Shown: positions 8,861 through 20,355, counted from the first letter of the stretch. The stretch: DNA of 64,000 nucleotides from Campanula takesimana (GCA_026119855.1 JAOWBW010000381.1:930001-994000); one strand, 5' to 3'. A program made the numbers and translations. The notes: generated from the sequence alone by a model not told the origin.

Positions 8861-11390
8861 TTATGGTCTTCCGGGTGTGTTTGGATCGTGATGATTATTC
8901 GCTCCAGTTCCCGGATAGTCCGAACCTTCTATATCCATCCTCCCTTCCACTTCTAGCATCACTTCCTCCACCTTTCTAGCATTCAAATCCTGCAAAAAAT
9001 AAACGGAATTCAGAATAAAAATTGATGTTTAGAGTGTATTTTCTTTATCATCACCCCAACCCAATCCATTTGGTGATGTTATATAGCCGAATTAATGAGT
9101 TAGTAAATTTAATGCTCAAGATTGATTAATGTATCATTGGTTAAATTCCAATGATACAACTATTCATATTTCACTTGTAGAAAAACCTCCGACCCGGACT
9201 AAGGTTCCTAGTTTGACATGGCACGGGGATTAAGGAAAAGTAAATGTTGTGAGTATGAAAAATAATATAGGAGAGAAAAAGTGTGTATGTAGTTTTTTGT
9301 TGTGGTAATGACAAGTGGGTCTCATTGTCTATTTTAAGTATATAATAAATCAACTAAAAACCTTAGTCTGAAACAGACCAAAAAAATCAACTAAAAACCT
9401 TAGTCTGAAACAGACCAAAAAGAAAGTAAGAACCTTAGTCGTATGAGAGAGAGAGAGAGAGTATAAAAAAGAAACTTAATAGCCCATTTGGTAGGGATGA
9501 AAACAGCAGGATGGAAAATGGAAGGGACCTTTTTTTCAAGTGAACAGTGGAGGGAAAAAGTAAAGAAATGAAAACCCTCCAACCTCCATCATCACAACCG
9601 CCCCCACCACCACCACCATCACCATCACCACACAAACCACAAATAGTCAAATTGGCATGAAAAATGGAGGGTAGATGCGAAATAAATATAGACAAACTTC
9701 AAAATATATCAAATTAGTGGAATAAAAACTTCTGAACTTTCCACCCCTTGTATCAAACAACCTAAGGAAATAAGTCTTTCTACCCCTATGGTTTTGATGT
9801 ATGATTTTACGGTCAGAAAAAACATTCCTATGTAATGAAACAATCTCAGTATATGGTTTTGATGTATGATTTAATCTATTATTCGAATGTTTCATTCAAT
9901 AAGATGGGACAATTCAAATAAGATGGAGTAATCACCCAACTGAAATTGATATGAGGTCGTTTTGGAATTAGTTGAATGTGCAGTTCAATGCAGTAAAATT
10001 TTAAAAAATGAACGACCAACTTTAAATTGTCAATGCAGTACAAATTAAAAAATGAACGACCAACTTTAAAATTCAACAAATGCTGCACCTAATGTGGGAG
10101 TGGGGGTGTGTCAAATGACTATCATTAGACCATTTTAACACAATTTAATCATGAATATTAACTTGCCTCATAAAGTTAGATGTGATAATTCAAATCTAAG
10201 TCACCAAGCACAAGAGAAAGTAGCTTAAAAGAATAATTACTCTCTCCCTCCCTAAATAAGTGTCTAAATATTTAAAGGATATTAAGAAAATATCTACTTT
10301 TTGTACAATTTGATAACAGATACATAAATATTCTTGTTGCCAATTTTCAAAACATTTAGTTACGCAAGTACATATAGGAGTAAAGAAAAGTGAAAAAAAT
10401 GGTAAATGAACATTTGAGGTGATCAATGTTTTTATAAAGAAACTCATTCATTTTGGAACAAAAAATTATTAAAATAGACATGGATTTCATGATTGACATC
10501 TAAACCGATAATTTAGACGGTGGTGCGGTGTTGAAAATAGGGGCGGAACTATGTGTAGTGGATGGGGGGCAATGGCGCCCTAAGTTTTTTTGTTTTTTTT
10601 TTTTTTAAATTGGGGTATTAGTGCAATATTTTAGACTTTGCCTCCATTTATTTAAAAAAATAAATGCACTAACATTTATTTTTGCCCCCTTCAAATGTAT
10701 TATGCAATTTTGCCCCCTTGTGAAAAAATTCTAGGTCCGCCACGGGATGAAAACGCATGTAGTCCAATGGAGGGCAATCCGTTTTCGGTTCACTTGATTA
10801 TACCCAAAGGGTATGACTATCATTTCACTCTACCCTTTCTTGAACAGATGGTTTGTAGTTCGACTACACCCCGTGATGGAGCTTTCTAAGAAAATTTAAG
10901 TTCATGTATGATTTTGTGGTTATAATTTTTGTCTATTTCTCTCTCTTTTACCTTCTCACTAAATCAATGCAAAATAAAAACCCATGAAAAAGAAATCGTA
11001 AATCCAAAACAAGGCAAAAAATAAAATTAAAAAAATGAAGATAAATAAATTAGAGAGAGAGAGAGAGAGAGAGAACCTGAACCGCAAGCACTCCCTTCTT
11101 CATAGGCACAAAGCTTCCTGGCGATGGAAACAATAATTTCATATCGTCAAAGTTAGTCAACTAATAACAAATGTATGTCAGTAATTCTTCAACAAATTAT
11201 TTAAATAACACAAAAAAAAAATGTTTTTTTTTATTTCTTCACTAAAATAAAAAAAAAAAATTAATTTGTCAAAAGAGAAGGAATTAATTAGAGAGTTGAA
11301 GGAAGTGGAAAGAAACTTACTTGATGTTGGAATTGCAAAAGCAATTGAGAAACAAAGGAGAAGGAGGACGAAGAGACGAAGAAAATTCAT
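8861..11390 (-). CDS. PSY-like: PSY-family tyrosine-sulfated signalling peptide precursor, three exons
   Basis: The gene encodes a predicted 79-residue secreted precursor. Exons are 11390-11321, 11117-11077 and 8989-8861; phases join without a stop. Residues 1-19 (MNFLRLFVLLLLCFSIAFA) form a signal peptide ending AFA. A short basic linker (PMKKGVLAVQ) follows, then an acidic propeptide. The C-terminus reads DYPGTGANNHHDPNTPGRP (residues 61-79), matching the PSY mature-peptide pattern DY-(P/G)-ANxxHxP. In this family Tyr after Asp is sulfated by TPST, the peptide is processed in the secretory route, and it acts on LRR receptor kinases to promote growth. Introns are 203 bp (GTAAGT donor) and 2087 bp (TTTTTTGCAG acceptor). 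The exon 2 donor is GTTCTC running into (CT)n, which is unusual. An upstream in-frame ATG at 11417 exists, but the start at 11390 puts the hydrophobic core at the N-terminus. Confidence 0.85.
9187..9440. mobile_element. Degenerate Stowaway-like MITE in PSY intron 2
   Basis: The body, with its GATTAAGGAAAAGTAAATGTTGTGAGTATG stretch (split here: AAGTAAATGTTGTGAGTATG), closely parallels the clear Stowaway at 13898-14129. The ends are eroded (CTCCGACCCGGAC at left). A 37-bp unit containing CAACTAAAAACCTTAGTCTG is tandemly duplicated (starts 9351 and 9388). Confidence 0.6.
9441..9640. repeat. Simple repeats in PSY intron 2
   Basis: A (GA)8 run lies at 9446-9461 and a CCA/CAC-rich run at about 9600-9635. 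Both are intronic and of no evident function. Confidence 0.7.
10540..10747. mobile_element. hAT-like MITE in PSY intron 2
   Basis: The left end GGGGCGGAACTATGTG and the inverted right end (TCCCGTGGCGGACCTAG) share a GGCGGA core typical of hAT ends. The 8-bp flanks TGAAAATA and TGAAAACG agree at six positions. The interior is poly-T and G/C-run rich. Superfamily call tentative. Confidence 0.45.
11051..11074. repeat. (GA)n microsatellite at PSY exon 2 donor
   Basis: A GA run on the plus strand ends 2 bp from exon 2, so the minus-strand intron starts GTTCTCTCTCTC. The repeat replaces the usual +3 to +6 splice consensus. Confidence 0.85.
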
Positions 11391-11535
11391 GATAGATGAT
11401 GAAACTTCAAGACACAATGGAATTCTTCTTATTCTTATTCAATCAAAGCTTGAGCTCGAGAAGGGGAAGGCCGTGGTTTTTGGTTGGCAATTGATTTAGG
11501 ACATACAACTTTGAGGTCGACTAGTGTAGATGGTG

Positions 11536-11543
11536 CTTATATA
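11536..11543 (-). promoter_or_regulatory. PSY-like gene TATA box
   Basis: The minus strand reads TATATAAG about 146 bp upstream of the chosen ATG. This predicts a 5' UTR of about 110-120 nt. No other TATA-like run is as close. Confidence 0.55.
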
Positions 11544-11662
11544 CACATCCAAAATTGTCTTCTAAATTAAATATTAAATGACAAAGCGCGTGGAGATATA
11601 ATTGGGTGACGTTGGCTAGATCATTGTGGGCCGAATTTTGGATTCGTGCATGTAAAGGGCTA

Positions 11663-11795
11663 GCTCTGATACTATGATCAAGTCTGAGGTTTCATCCCAA
11701 AATCAATTGGCAATGAGAGGAGTGGTCCTGGATCTTTATATAGTCAGGTATTGGCTAGTTAATTCCCGATATGAGATAATTGCTCTAATATTACA
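11663..11795 (-). repeat. Small LTR with PBS-like site (TRIM-type fragment)
   Basis: A 121-bp TG...CA segment (11675-11795) lies next to GCTCTGATACTA at 11663-11674. The minus strand of that stretch, TAGTATCAGAGC, is one base off the tRNA-Met PBS. The size and the ATCCCAAAATCAATTGGCAA stretch are typical of TRIM LTRs. No second LTR is seen, so this is a fragment. Confidence 0.4.
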
Positions 11796-12069
11796 CCATT
11801 TTCCCTTTTGAAAACTCTCGCTTACCTAAAAAAAGAAAAGATTCCTTTCACATTCTCTCTCCTTCCCCTCACAACAACTATCCACTTACTATTCTCTACC
11901 TCATTTTATCCATTTTTTCCACTCGCATCACCTACTTTTCCTTAATTTATGTTCCTAATATTCTATGAGAAGTTTGTTATAGGACGGAGGGAGTATTACA
12001 TCCGTTCTAAAACAACGATGACATTTTTGTAGGTGATTTTCACTAACATTAAAAACTGGGCAGTTGCAT
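11796..12069. other. Intergenic with a partial Stowaway right end
   Basis: The TTATAGGACGGAGGGAGTA stretch ending at about 11996 is a typical Stowaway terminus, but no matching left end is present. The rest shows no feature. Confidence 0.5.
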
Positions 12070-12606
12070 TTTTGTAAATGGAAAATTGCAATTTGGTTCC
12101 TGACATTTACATATGTTTGTAAAGTTGCTTCCAACATATCAATTTTGTAATTTTGTATCCCAACATTTACATTTTTTTGGTAATGTGGCCACAAAACTAA
12201 CGTCCAGTTGAAATTCTAACCAAATGACACCCATATAACTAGCACATGTCTTTTAAAAGGATAAAACACTCATTCGACTACATTTTTAATAAGAATATCA
12301 CATTTACTATTATTATTTTTGGCATGAATACATTTTCTAATTAAGATAAAGTATTTTGTTTTAAAGTTGTATGTCTTTTCTCTCTTTCCTGGCTTAATTA
12401 TATTATGAATTAATTTATTAAATTGCTAGTTTGATTATATTACATATTAATTTCCTTCCAAAACAATATAACAAACTAAATCGTAAATTCTCTCTTATGT
12501 TAGTTCATTTAATTTAAACTAAACATATTACTATTTTTCATGTCTTAATTTGTATAATTAAATTTTTTAAAAAATTACTTTCTTATCCTTCCATATGCAA
12601 CAATAA

Positions 12607-13726
12607 GGGGCCGTTTGGTTCGTGGTAAAGTGAAGGAACGGAATGCCTAATTCCGTTTGACCAATTCCGTTGGCATGTTTGGTTTATTTTTATTTTTTAA
12701 TTTTCATTGCAATGGAATGCCCAATTCCATTCCATGAAGGAATTTATCATTCCATCAAAAAATGGGAGGAATGATCAATTCCATCAATTTCATTCCATTG
12801 CCGGAATTGAAGAAATTCGGAATAATAATAATAATAATAATAAATAATAAATAGTAAACAATAACAATAATAATAATAGTAAATAATAATAATAAATAAT
12901 AATAAATAATAATATTATTATTAAATAATAATAATAATAATAATAAATAATAAATAATAATAAATAAAAAATAGTAATAAAAATAAATAATAATAATAAT
13001 AATATGAAATAATAATAATAATATCAAATAATAATAATAATAATAACAATAATAATTTTAATAATAAATAATAATAATAAATAATAATAATAATAAATAA
13101 TAATAATAGTAATAAAAATAAATAATAATAATAATAATATGAAATAATATGAAATAATAATATTGTTAATAATAAATAATAAAATAATAATAATAATAAT
13201 AAATAATAAATAATAATAATAAATAATAATAATAATAATAATAATAAAAATAAAAATAAATAATAATAATAATAGGAAATAATAATACTGTTAATAATAA
13301 ATAATAATGATAAATAATAATAATAAATAATAATATTAATAATAGTTATAATAATAAATAATAATAATAATAATAATTATTATTATTATTATAATAGTAA
13401 CAATAATAAATATTATTATTATTATTATTATTTTTATTATTGTTTATTATTATTACTATAATTATTATTATTATTATTTATTATTATTACTATTTATTAT
13501 TTATTATTATTTCTTATTATTATTTATTATTATTATTATTCTATTCCAACAGTTTTGTCTTGTAACCAAACATGAATTACCAAGGAATTGAATGGCAATT
13601 CAATTACATTCCGTGCCAACCAAACACAAGGCTTAACCAATTTTTTTCCTTTCCAATTCCTTCAGGAATTCAATTCCATTGACCATTCAATTCCTTTAAT
13701 AAAATTCCGCCCAACCAAACGGCCCC
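12607..13726. mobile_element. PIF/Harbinger (Tourist-like) element in the Mutator MITE
   Basis: The TIRs are GGGGCCGTTTGGTTCG and, inverted, GGGGCCGTTTGGTTGG. The TSD is TAA (12604-12606 and 13727-13729), the three-base T(A/T)A target of PIF/Harbinger. Copy 2 of the host MITE has the uninterrupted site (AAAATAAGATTATT in its inverse), which confirms the insertion. The element is non-autonomous; most of its body is an AAT microsatellite. Confidence 0.85.
12819..13542. repeat. Long AAT/ATT microsatellite with strand switch
   Basis: About 560 bp of imperfect (AAT)n change at about 13375-13400 to (ATT)n for the rest. The two arms are therefore complementary and can form a long hairpin. Interruptions such as AATAGTAA and AATATTATTATT suggest old, repeatedly duplicated sequence. 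The ORFs seen across it are artefacts of the repeat. Confidence 0.95.
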
Positions 13727-13897
13727 TAAGATCATTACTTATTTCCTTTCACTTGAAAAAAAAATTAAGAAAATTTATTTCATTTCAAAAACGCTTAATA
13801 AATTATTGTAAATGAGAGTTATAATCTAACATAAAATGTACTTATATATATAGATTTAAATTTTTATAAGAAAATATTTCTATTTCCTAATTATATA

Positions 13898-14129
13898 CTC
13901 CCTCCGTCCCAAATTAATGTTCTTAGTTTGACTTTACACGGAGATTAAGAAAAAGTAAATGTTGTGAGTATGAAAAGTGAAGTAGGAAAGAGAAATATGG
14001 TGGGGAATTTTTGTTGTGAGAATGACAAGTGAGTCTCATTTTCTATTTTAGGCAATAAAGTAAAGTAAGAACCTTAAATTGGGACAGACTAAAAAGGAAA
14101 GTAAGAACCTTAAAGCGGGACAGAGGGAG
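13898..14129. mobile_element. Stowaway MITE, 232 bp
   Basis: The TIRs are CTCCCTCCGTCCC and, inverted, CTCCCTCTGTCCC. The TSD is TA at 13896-13897 and 14130-14131. Copy 2 of the host MITE shows the empty site. This is a classical Tc1/mariner-derived MITE. Confidence 0.9.
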
Positions 14130-14344
14130 TAATTTTTAAAGTATTTTATTTTTTTTTAAATAAAATTTTTAAATTATGCTTAAAATATTAAATGACTTTG
14201 TAAGGAATACGTAAATTATAAGTACAAAATAAAATATTATTTATGTCCAATATTAATTTAATTTATATTTTTTAAACTACAAAATAAATAAGGTAAATAA
14301 CAAAGGAAAACCTCACATGAGCGGCACATGGCCCTTGAGAAATA

Positions 14345-14618
14345 CTCTCTCCGTCCCAGAGTAAGAGTCCTACTTTCTATTTTGGTACGTCCAGAATAAG
14401 AGTCTCATTCCTAAAATGGCAAGAAATCTTTACTATTCATCCCACTCATTATCTCTCATACTTTGCTTTTATACTCACAACACCAATCAACTTACTATTC
14501 ACTCCCACTCATTCTCTCTCTTACTTTACTTTTACACTCACAACACTTATATCACTTCTATCATTTCTTAATCTCCGTGCATTTGAGAGGTAGGACTCTT
14601 ACTCTGGGACAGAGGTAG
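14345..14618. mobile_element. Stowaway MITE, 274 bp
   Basis: The ends CTCTCTCCGTCCCAGAGTAA and, inverted, CTACCTCTGTCCCAGAGTAA are nearly perfect TIRs about 29 bp long. The TSD is TA (14343-14344, 14619-14620). The empty site is visible in copy 2 of the host MITE. Confidence 0.9.
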
Positions 14619-14841
14619 TAACTATTTTGTCCATTTAATAGACATGTGCTAGTCACATGGGTAACTGGGTATTAATTTTGTAGCCACATTGCAGAAAAAT
14701 GTAAATGTTTGGATACCAAGTTGCGAAATTAAACTGTTGGGAGCAACATTGCAAACCTATGTAAATGTCAGAAACCAAATTGCAATTTGCCCTTTTGTAA
14801 ATAACTGAAACTTATTGAACATGCTGAGAATATTAACACAT

Positions 14842-15971
14842 GGGTAAATTGCAATTTGGTTCCTGACATTTACATAGATTTGCAATATTGCTCCCAACAG
14901 TTGAATTTCGCAATTCGGTATCCCAACATTTACATTTTTTTGCAATGTGGCTACAAAACTAACGCCCAGTTAAAATTTTAACCAAATTACACCTATGTGA
15001 CTAGCACATGTCTATTAAATGGACTAAATGGTCACTTCTCAAAAGGTCATGTGCCGCTCATGTGAGGTTTTCTTTTGTTATTTATCTTATTTATTTTATA
15101 GTGTAAAAAATATAAATTAAATTAATATTAAGCATAAATATTTTTTATTTTGTACTTATAATTTATGTATTCCTTACAAAGTCATTTATTTTTCTAAGCA
15201 TAATTTAAAATTTTATTTTAATAATAAAAAAATAAAATAAAATACTTTAAAAATTATATAATTAGGAATTAGAAATATTTCGTAAAAAAATTAAATCTGT
15301 ATAAGTACATTTTATGTTAGATTATAACTCAAAATAATTATGCATGCTCATGTACAATAATTTATTAAGCGTTTTTGACGTTAAATAAATTCTCTTAAAT
15401 ATTTTTCTTCAAGTGAAAGAAAATAAGTAATAATCTTATTTTTGCAAATGGGAGGATAAGAAAGTAATTTTTTATTTTAAATTTAATTAATAAATTAAAG
15501 ACATGAAAGAAAGAGAAGACATACATGTTTACTCCAATTTAAATGAACTAAAATAAGAGAGAATTTACGATTTAGTTTGTTACATTGTTTTGGAAGGAAA
15601 TTAATAAGTAATATAATCAAACTAACAAATTCAATATATAAATTTATTATATAATTAAGTTAGAAAAGAGAGAGAAGACATACAACTTTAAAACCTGAAT
15701 ACTTTATCTTAATTGGAAAATTTATTTATGCCAAAATAATAATAATAAATGTGATATCTTATTAAAAATGTAGCCGAATGACCATTTTATCCATATAAAA
15801 GACATGTGCTAGTCACATGGGTGTCATTTGGTTAGAATTTTAACCGGGAGTTAGTTTTATAGACACATTGCAAAAAAATGTAAATGTTGGGATACCAAAT
15901 TGCGAAATTGAACTGTTAGGAGCAACATAGCAAATCTAAGTAAATGTCAGGAACCAAATTGCAATTTGCCC
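14842..15971 (-). mobile_element. Mutator-type MITE, copy 2, 1130 bp, inverted relative to copy 1
   Basis: The ends GGGTAAATTGCAATTTGGTT and (inverted) GGGCAAATTGCAATTTGGTT are flanked by an exact 10-bp TSD, ATTAACACAT (14832-14841, 15972-15981). TIR similarity extends about 200 bp to the GACTAGCACATGTCT(A/T)TT(A/T)(A/T) region. The body matches copy 1 in reverse order and lacks the Harbinger and Stowaway insertions. Only 29 bp lie between the two elements' TSDs. Confidence 0.9.
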
Positions 15972-15981
15972 ATTAACACAT

Positions 15982-16473
15982 GACTGACATTCTTTAACAC
16001 TGACACTCTTTAACACACGAACTAGCATTTTTTTTTTTTATCATTTCTACTTGCACTTATTAAAACTTTCAGTTTCAATGTTTATAAATACTGATATAAG
16101 TGGCTGACCCTCTTTAACACTACTACTTATACATTAAAAGTACCAGTTTTAATGAATATGAATGCCAGTAAAAATGTCTAGCACTTTGTAACTTTAACAG
16201 TAGTACTTATAAAAAATGTCATTTTCATTGTTTATAGACGCTTGTATAAATAGACGCTAGTATGAATGACTGACACTTTGTAACATTAGCACTAACATTT
16301 ACGATATAAATATGCACTTGTCTGTAATGAGTCTCAGTTATTTAAAAAAACACTAATGTTTGTCCGTATGCTTTGGAAAACCCGTGTCCTAAGCGCATCA
16401 CAAGACCTCATAACATTTGGTAATTGAATAGGAAAAAAAATGTTTAAATCCTCCTAAATATAAATATCATGTA
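15982..16473. repeat. Degenerate tandem repeats
   Basis: Motifs such as CTTTAACACT, TTTGTAACATTAGCACT and TTTCA(A/T)TGTTTATA recur about every 100-130 bp with heavy divergence. No gene or element ends are seen. Confidence 0.5.
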
Positions 16474-16727
16474 CTCTTTCCGTCTCATACTCATTGCTAC
16501 TAAAAATAAGTGTATGGAGATTAAGAAAATATGTTGGAAAAGTAAGTATTGTGGGTGTGTAGGAGAGAGAAAATAAGTTAGTGGATAGTTATTGTGAGTG
16601 AGTATGAGAGAGAAAATTGAACATTGTAGGTAAGTAAATAAATATAGAACGCCCAAAACGAAAATAAGTAGCGATAAGTTTGAGCCCAAAACGAAAATAA
16701 GTAGCGATAAGTTTGAGACTGATGTAG
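16474..16727. mobile_element. Stowaway-like MITE with internal 33-bp duplication
   Basis: The left end CTCTTTCCGTCTCATAC and the inverted right end CTACATCAGTCTCAAAC are flanked by TA. A 33-bp unit beginning GCCCAAAACGAAAATAAGTA is directly repeated (16651-16683, 16684-16716). Confidence 0.65.
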
Positions 16728-16823
16728 TAGTGGATTTGGACCGTAAGCGTGCAGAGGCCCGAAATAGAAGAAGACCCACCAGCATAATTTGTGATTGAAT
16801 ATATGACGAAAGAAAAAAAAGTA

Positions 16824-17089
16824 CTCCCTCTCTCTTGGAAATATAATCTCGTTTTGATTTTTTATGATAAATAAAAATAAACTTTGACTAAATATTGGTG
16901 TCAATTTAATGATCACAATGAAATTTTAAAAATTGTTATTGATAATTCACTTAATGATTTATCAATTACAAATTTTAGAATTTCACTAGAATGATTAGAT
17001 CGTCACTAATGCAAGATTAAAATTCATTTTTATTGACCATAAAAAATTAAAATGAGAATATCTTTCTGGGATAACCGGGATAGAGTGAG
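16824..17089. mobile_element. Stowaway-like MITE, 266 bp
   Basis: The ends CTCCCTCTCTCTTGGAA and, inverted, CTCACTCTATCCCGG lie between TA dinucleotides. The interior shows further inverted similarity (ATAATCTCGTTTTGATTTTTTATG against ATAAAAAATTAAAATGAGAA, split at 20 bases). Moderately diverged. Confidence 0.55.
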
Positions 17090-17091
17090 TA

Positions 17092-17818
17092 GTATGTAGG
17101 GTATGTATAATGTCACTAATAAAGTCAACATGCCCATTATAATGGAATGGAAGTTGGGGGAGTTCCCACTTGCCTAACTTTATCCCTCGAACCCCAACTA
17201 GTACTTATCTCTTTACTTCTTGTTTTCTTATAAGCTGACATTATATAATTTCAATATACTAGTGCTCAGGTGACGCGGCAGTATTTTTTAGGCTAACGGC
17301 ACTAATAAAGCGAGAGTGCTATTTATGGATTTGTGTTTTACTTTATAAAAATATTAAAATAAATTATTTATTTATTTAAAATAATTATTAAATGAATGAA
17401 ATATTAAAGCTCAAAAAAGAAAGTGGGTTGAAAAATGTTGAAATAGGTTTTCTTCTCACATTGAAAAGAAAGTGATTGTTCTTGGAAGGTACAATACTTT
17501 CAATATGGCTTCCGACATGAGAGAGAAATGAATTTTTTTAATAGTATATAGTCTTGAGCACTTTAGTAATTGTCAAGATTGTATGGTATAGAGGCTCCCT
17601 CCCGCGTACGGGTGTGCATGGGTTGCAATTCAAGGTCCGAATTTGTTTGCGGGTAGCGAACTCGTGCGTGTCTCGCCCCATACAAATGTGACACTAATTT
17701 TGCCTACTGAGACTTGTTATTATTACTAATTTCGAATCAAAAACTAAACTTTAATATCATTTTGATTTCAAAATTACTTGCAAGGATCAATGAGTATTTT
17801 AAGTACTATCTGTTTCGG
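17092..17818. other. Intergenic, nothing recognised
   Basis: AT-rich sequence with no ORF, element end or RNA gene that I can support. Confidence 0.5.
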
Positions 17819-17859
17819 TCAAATTTATGCAATTTAACTTAGATAAATATAATTGGGCA

Positions 17860-18599
17860 CAATGGAATATAGAACTTTGAAATTCAAGGTATATGAACAA
17901 AGGATTTAACGAGGAAAGCCGCACAAAACCTCGAATGATGGTATTTTATTAGGCTTTTGTGTACAATGAATGAATGTCAAAAACCGAGAGAAAGAGAGTA
18001 TGATGTGTGTGTGATACAAGTGATTATCTCTCCTTTTATACTAAAGAAAAACAAATAACAATACTAAAATCCTATCCCTAAGATCTCGGACAGTTGGTTG
18101 AGGAAGTGGCCGTCGTTCCTCCGTTTTGTAGAACTTTATTGACGTGTGTAAAAACATGTGACGTTTTCGGACTTGGTCTTGCTTATCTCCACAATATGTT
18201 AGTTGGTTCCTGGAAAATAGGATAACAGACAACATGTGTTATTTAACCAAGATGTGAGGTCAGGATGTAAATTCAAGTTGACTGTCCATGTTGAAGCTTC
18301 AGGTTGTAACTGATTTTTCTACCCCAAACAATTGCCCCCAATTTTCGGATTTTAAGAGGAATCTTTAAAGTCGGAAATTCGATTAAAATGCTGGCGTCCA
18401 CTACCATTAACTTGGGTGGTGATTTGGCTGCTATTGGAGCCTAGAGTCTAAGTACTTGAGTTTGGCTAGGATTCTCGAACCATACAGTTTTTCCCATTTA
18501 AGGCGTAACCCTAACCCACTCCCAACTTTATCCTACAAAATGTTTTCAAGATAACTGCTGGTGAGTCTTCTACCTTCTCTCTTTTTTGCTTTCCCTTCT
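17860..18599 (-). other. LTR-like non-coding stretch
   Basis: The sequence AACGAGGAAAGCCGCACAAA near 17910, followed by TTTTATTAGGCTTTTGTGTACAATGA (split at 20 bases) and a TTTTATACT run, resembles the reverse of plant LTR/leader sequences. A CAATTGCCCCCAATTTTCGG stretch follows at about 18330. No ends were found. Confidence 0.3.
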
Positions 18600-19892
18600 C
18601 GATCCATCATAGTCAAAACTAGAGGAAATGTTAATCAGAGTGAAGAATTTCCTGAGGGTTTGAAGTGCTTAGGTTTCTTGATCATCCTGATGAAGAGAGA
18701 TGTCAATTTTCTTTATCAAACATTGAGGCATTAAAGTGTAGTGGTGCTTTTCTTGAACGAGTCGGGTTCATGAACCCTAATCCCCTTCTTACTTCTGATT
18801 GTGTATCCCTTGAGTGAGTTTGTTTCCTTGAGTATCCTTTTACCATAGGACTGAAGTTTCCCTTTTCCCCACTCATCTCTCGTTTCTTTGAGGCTACTGG
18901 GGTCGCTTATGCACAACTTATGCCTGTTGGGTAGAGAAATTTGGCTACCTTAGACAGATTGAGCATAGAAACAGGGCTAAGGGTTGGTTTAGAGGAATTA
19001 GCTTTTTGCTATATTTTAAGGACTCACGGGTCTTTTAGGTATGGTTTTAGGGTGAAAAATAGGATTTGTAGTTTGGTACTGGATTCAGTTGATAAAGATA
19101 GAGGGTGGAAGAACGGATTGTTCTTTGTGAGAAGAAAGAGTCTTGAACGTGGAGCCAAGTTGGTTAGTGAGTGGAAGAAGGAAGGTAGGTCTTTAATTCC
19201 TTTCAAGTTGATCTTCTCTGTTTTCTTGCTACTATTTCGGTTGATTCTTGCTCTTAATTGCCTGCAGTTCCCAGGTTGGAGGAGTTGTTCCCAAAGCGTG
19301 CTGATACGCTTAGAATAGTGGAGGAGGTCGGTGCTTTACCGGCTGCTAAGCGTAAGTTCGTGCATCCTGTTGGAGGTTCTGCATCTGCAAGTATAGCAGA
19401 AGAGGAAGAAGGAGAAGCCGAAAAGTCATTGGAGTATGAGCGTAAGATGTGTTCTGGTAAGTTTCTCTTTTATCTTGTTGATTTGTTTCTTTTGTTGGGC
19501 GCTTAAGAAGCTTTTTGTAATTTCTTTATAGTGACCCGTTCCCAAACTAGATTTGGTGTAAGTGATTTGATTGCAATGGCCAAGGGTAAGGTTAAAACTG
19601 AAGGTAGCAAACCTCCAACCCCCAACCTAGAAGTGTGTGACGACAAGCTGAGTAGGAAGAGGAAATTGAAGGAGATCGTGGATGTTGATACTGCTGAGCC
19701 CCAAGAGAACGTGTTGGAGAGAAAGGTAAGGAATACTTGTGTTAACCTTAGATATTGATAATAGTTTTCTTTTAACTTGCGTTGTGTTTTGCTGGCAGAT
19801 TGTAAGTGCTGCTGGGTTGATGGCAAACGAGATCAAGCTGTGAAAGGAGACGACTGAAGCTTCATACACAAAGATGATGGATGCAGAAGAGA

Positions 19893-20334
19893 TGGTGCAA
19901 TACGAGATTATAATTATATCAAATATTATAATTATAATGGTATTTTATTATTTGTTAGGATTTAATTAGTATTTTAATTAGTATTTTTATTATTTTCGTC
20001 ATTAATTTTAGTAGGTTAATTTTAAGGGATTCTAGAATAGATATTGAGTCAATTTACTAATTTTTAAGTCCTATTAGGTTACTATATAGGTTAGGGTTAA
20101 TTCTAGAAGGTTTAGGATTGTTTTTCAAGTTTTATGGGCACTATAAAATAGGCCTAAGGTTGTATTCTGAAAATTAGATTATTCTCAATAAAAATTGAAT
20201 GGCAATTGCAATATTAGTTAAACCTTTTGGTTTTCAAGATTTCTTGTTGATTTCTTGTTTGGGGATTCCTTAATCCTTGCAGAAGAATTTTTCGTAGATC
20301 AATTCTTGTTTACTATTCCGCTGCGTTTACATCA
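19893..20334 (+). repeat. 5' LTR of the short non-autonomous element
   Basis: 442 bp, TG...CA, followed directly by the PBS-like site. It contains the A/T-palindromic stretch AATTATATCAAATATTATAA and a TATAAAATAGG box at about 20142. Confidence 0.9.
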
Positions 20335-20355
20335 GTTAGTATCAGAAAAGGGAAC

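Larger units (their letters stand above)
12080..14792 (+). mobile_element. Mutator-type MITE, copy 1, with three nested insertions
   Basis: The ends GGAAAATTGCAATTTGGTTC and (inverted) GGGCAAATTGCAATTTGGTT begin terminal inverted repeats of roughly 200 bp. The flanks at 12070-12079 and 14793-14802 are an exact 10-bp duplication, TTTTGTAAAT. Long TIRs with a 9-11-bp TSD point to the Mutator superfamily. Removing one PIF/Harbinger and two Stowaway insertions leaves about 1.08 kb, matching copy 2. There is no transposase ORF. Confidence 0.85.

Noticed and set aside
12755..13027. 90-residue Ile/Leu/Tyr-rich ORF
   Set aside because: Translation of the AAT microsatellite.
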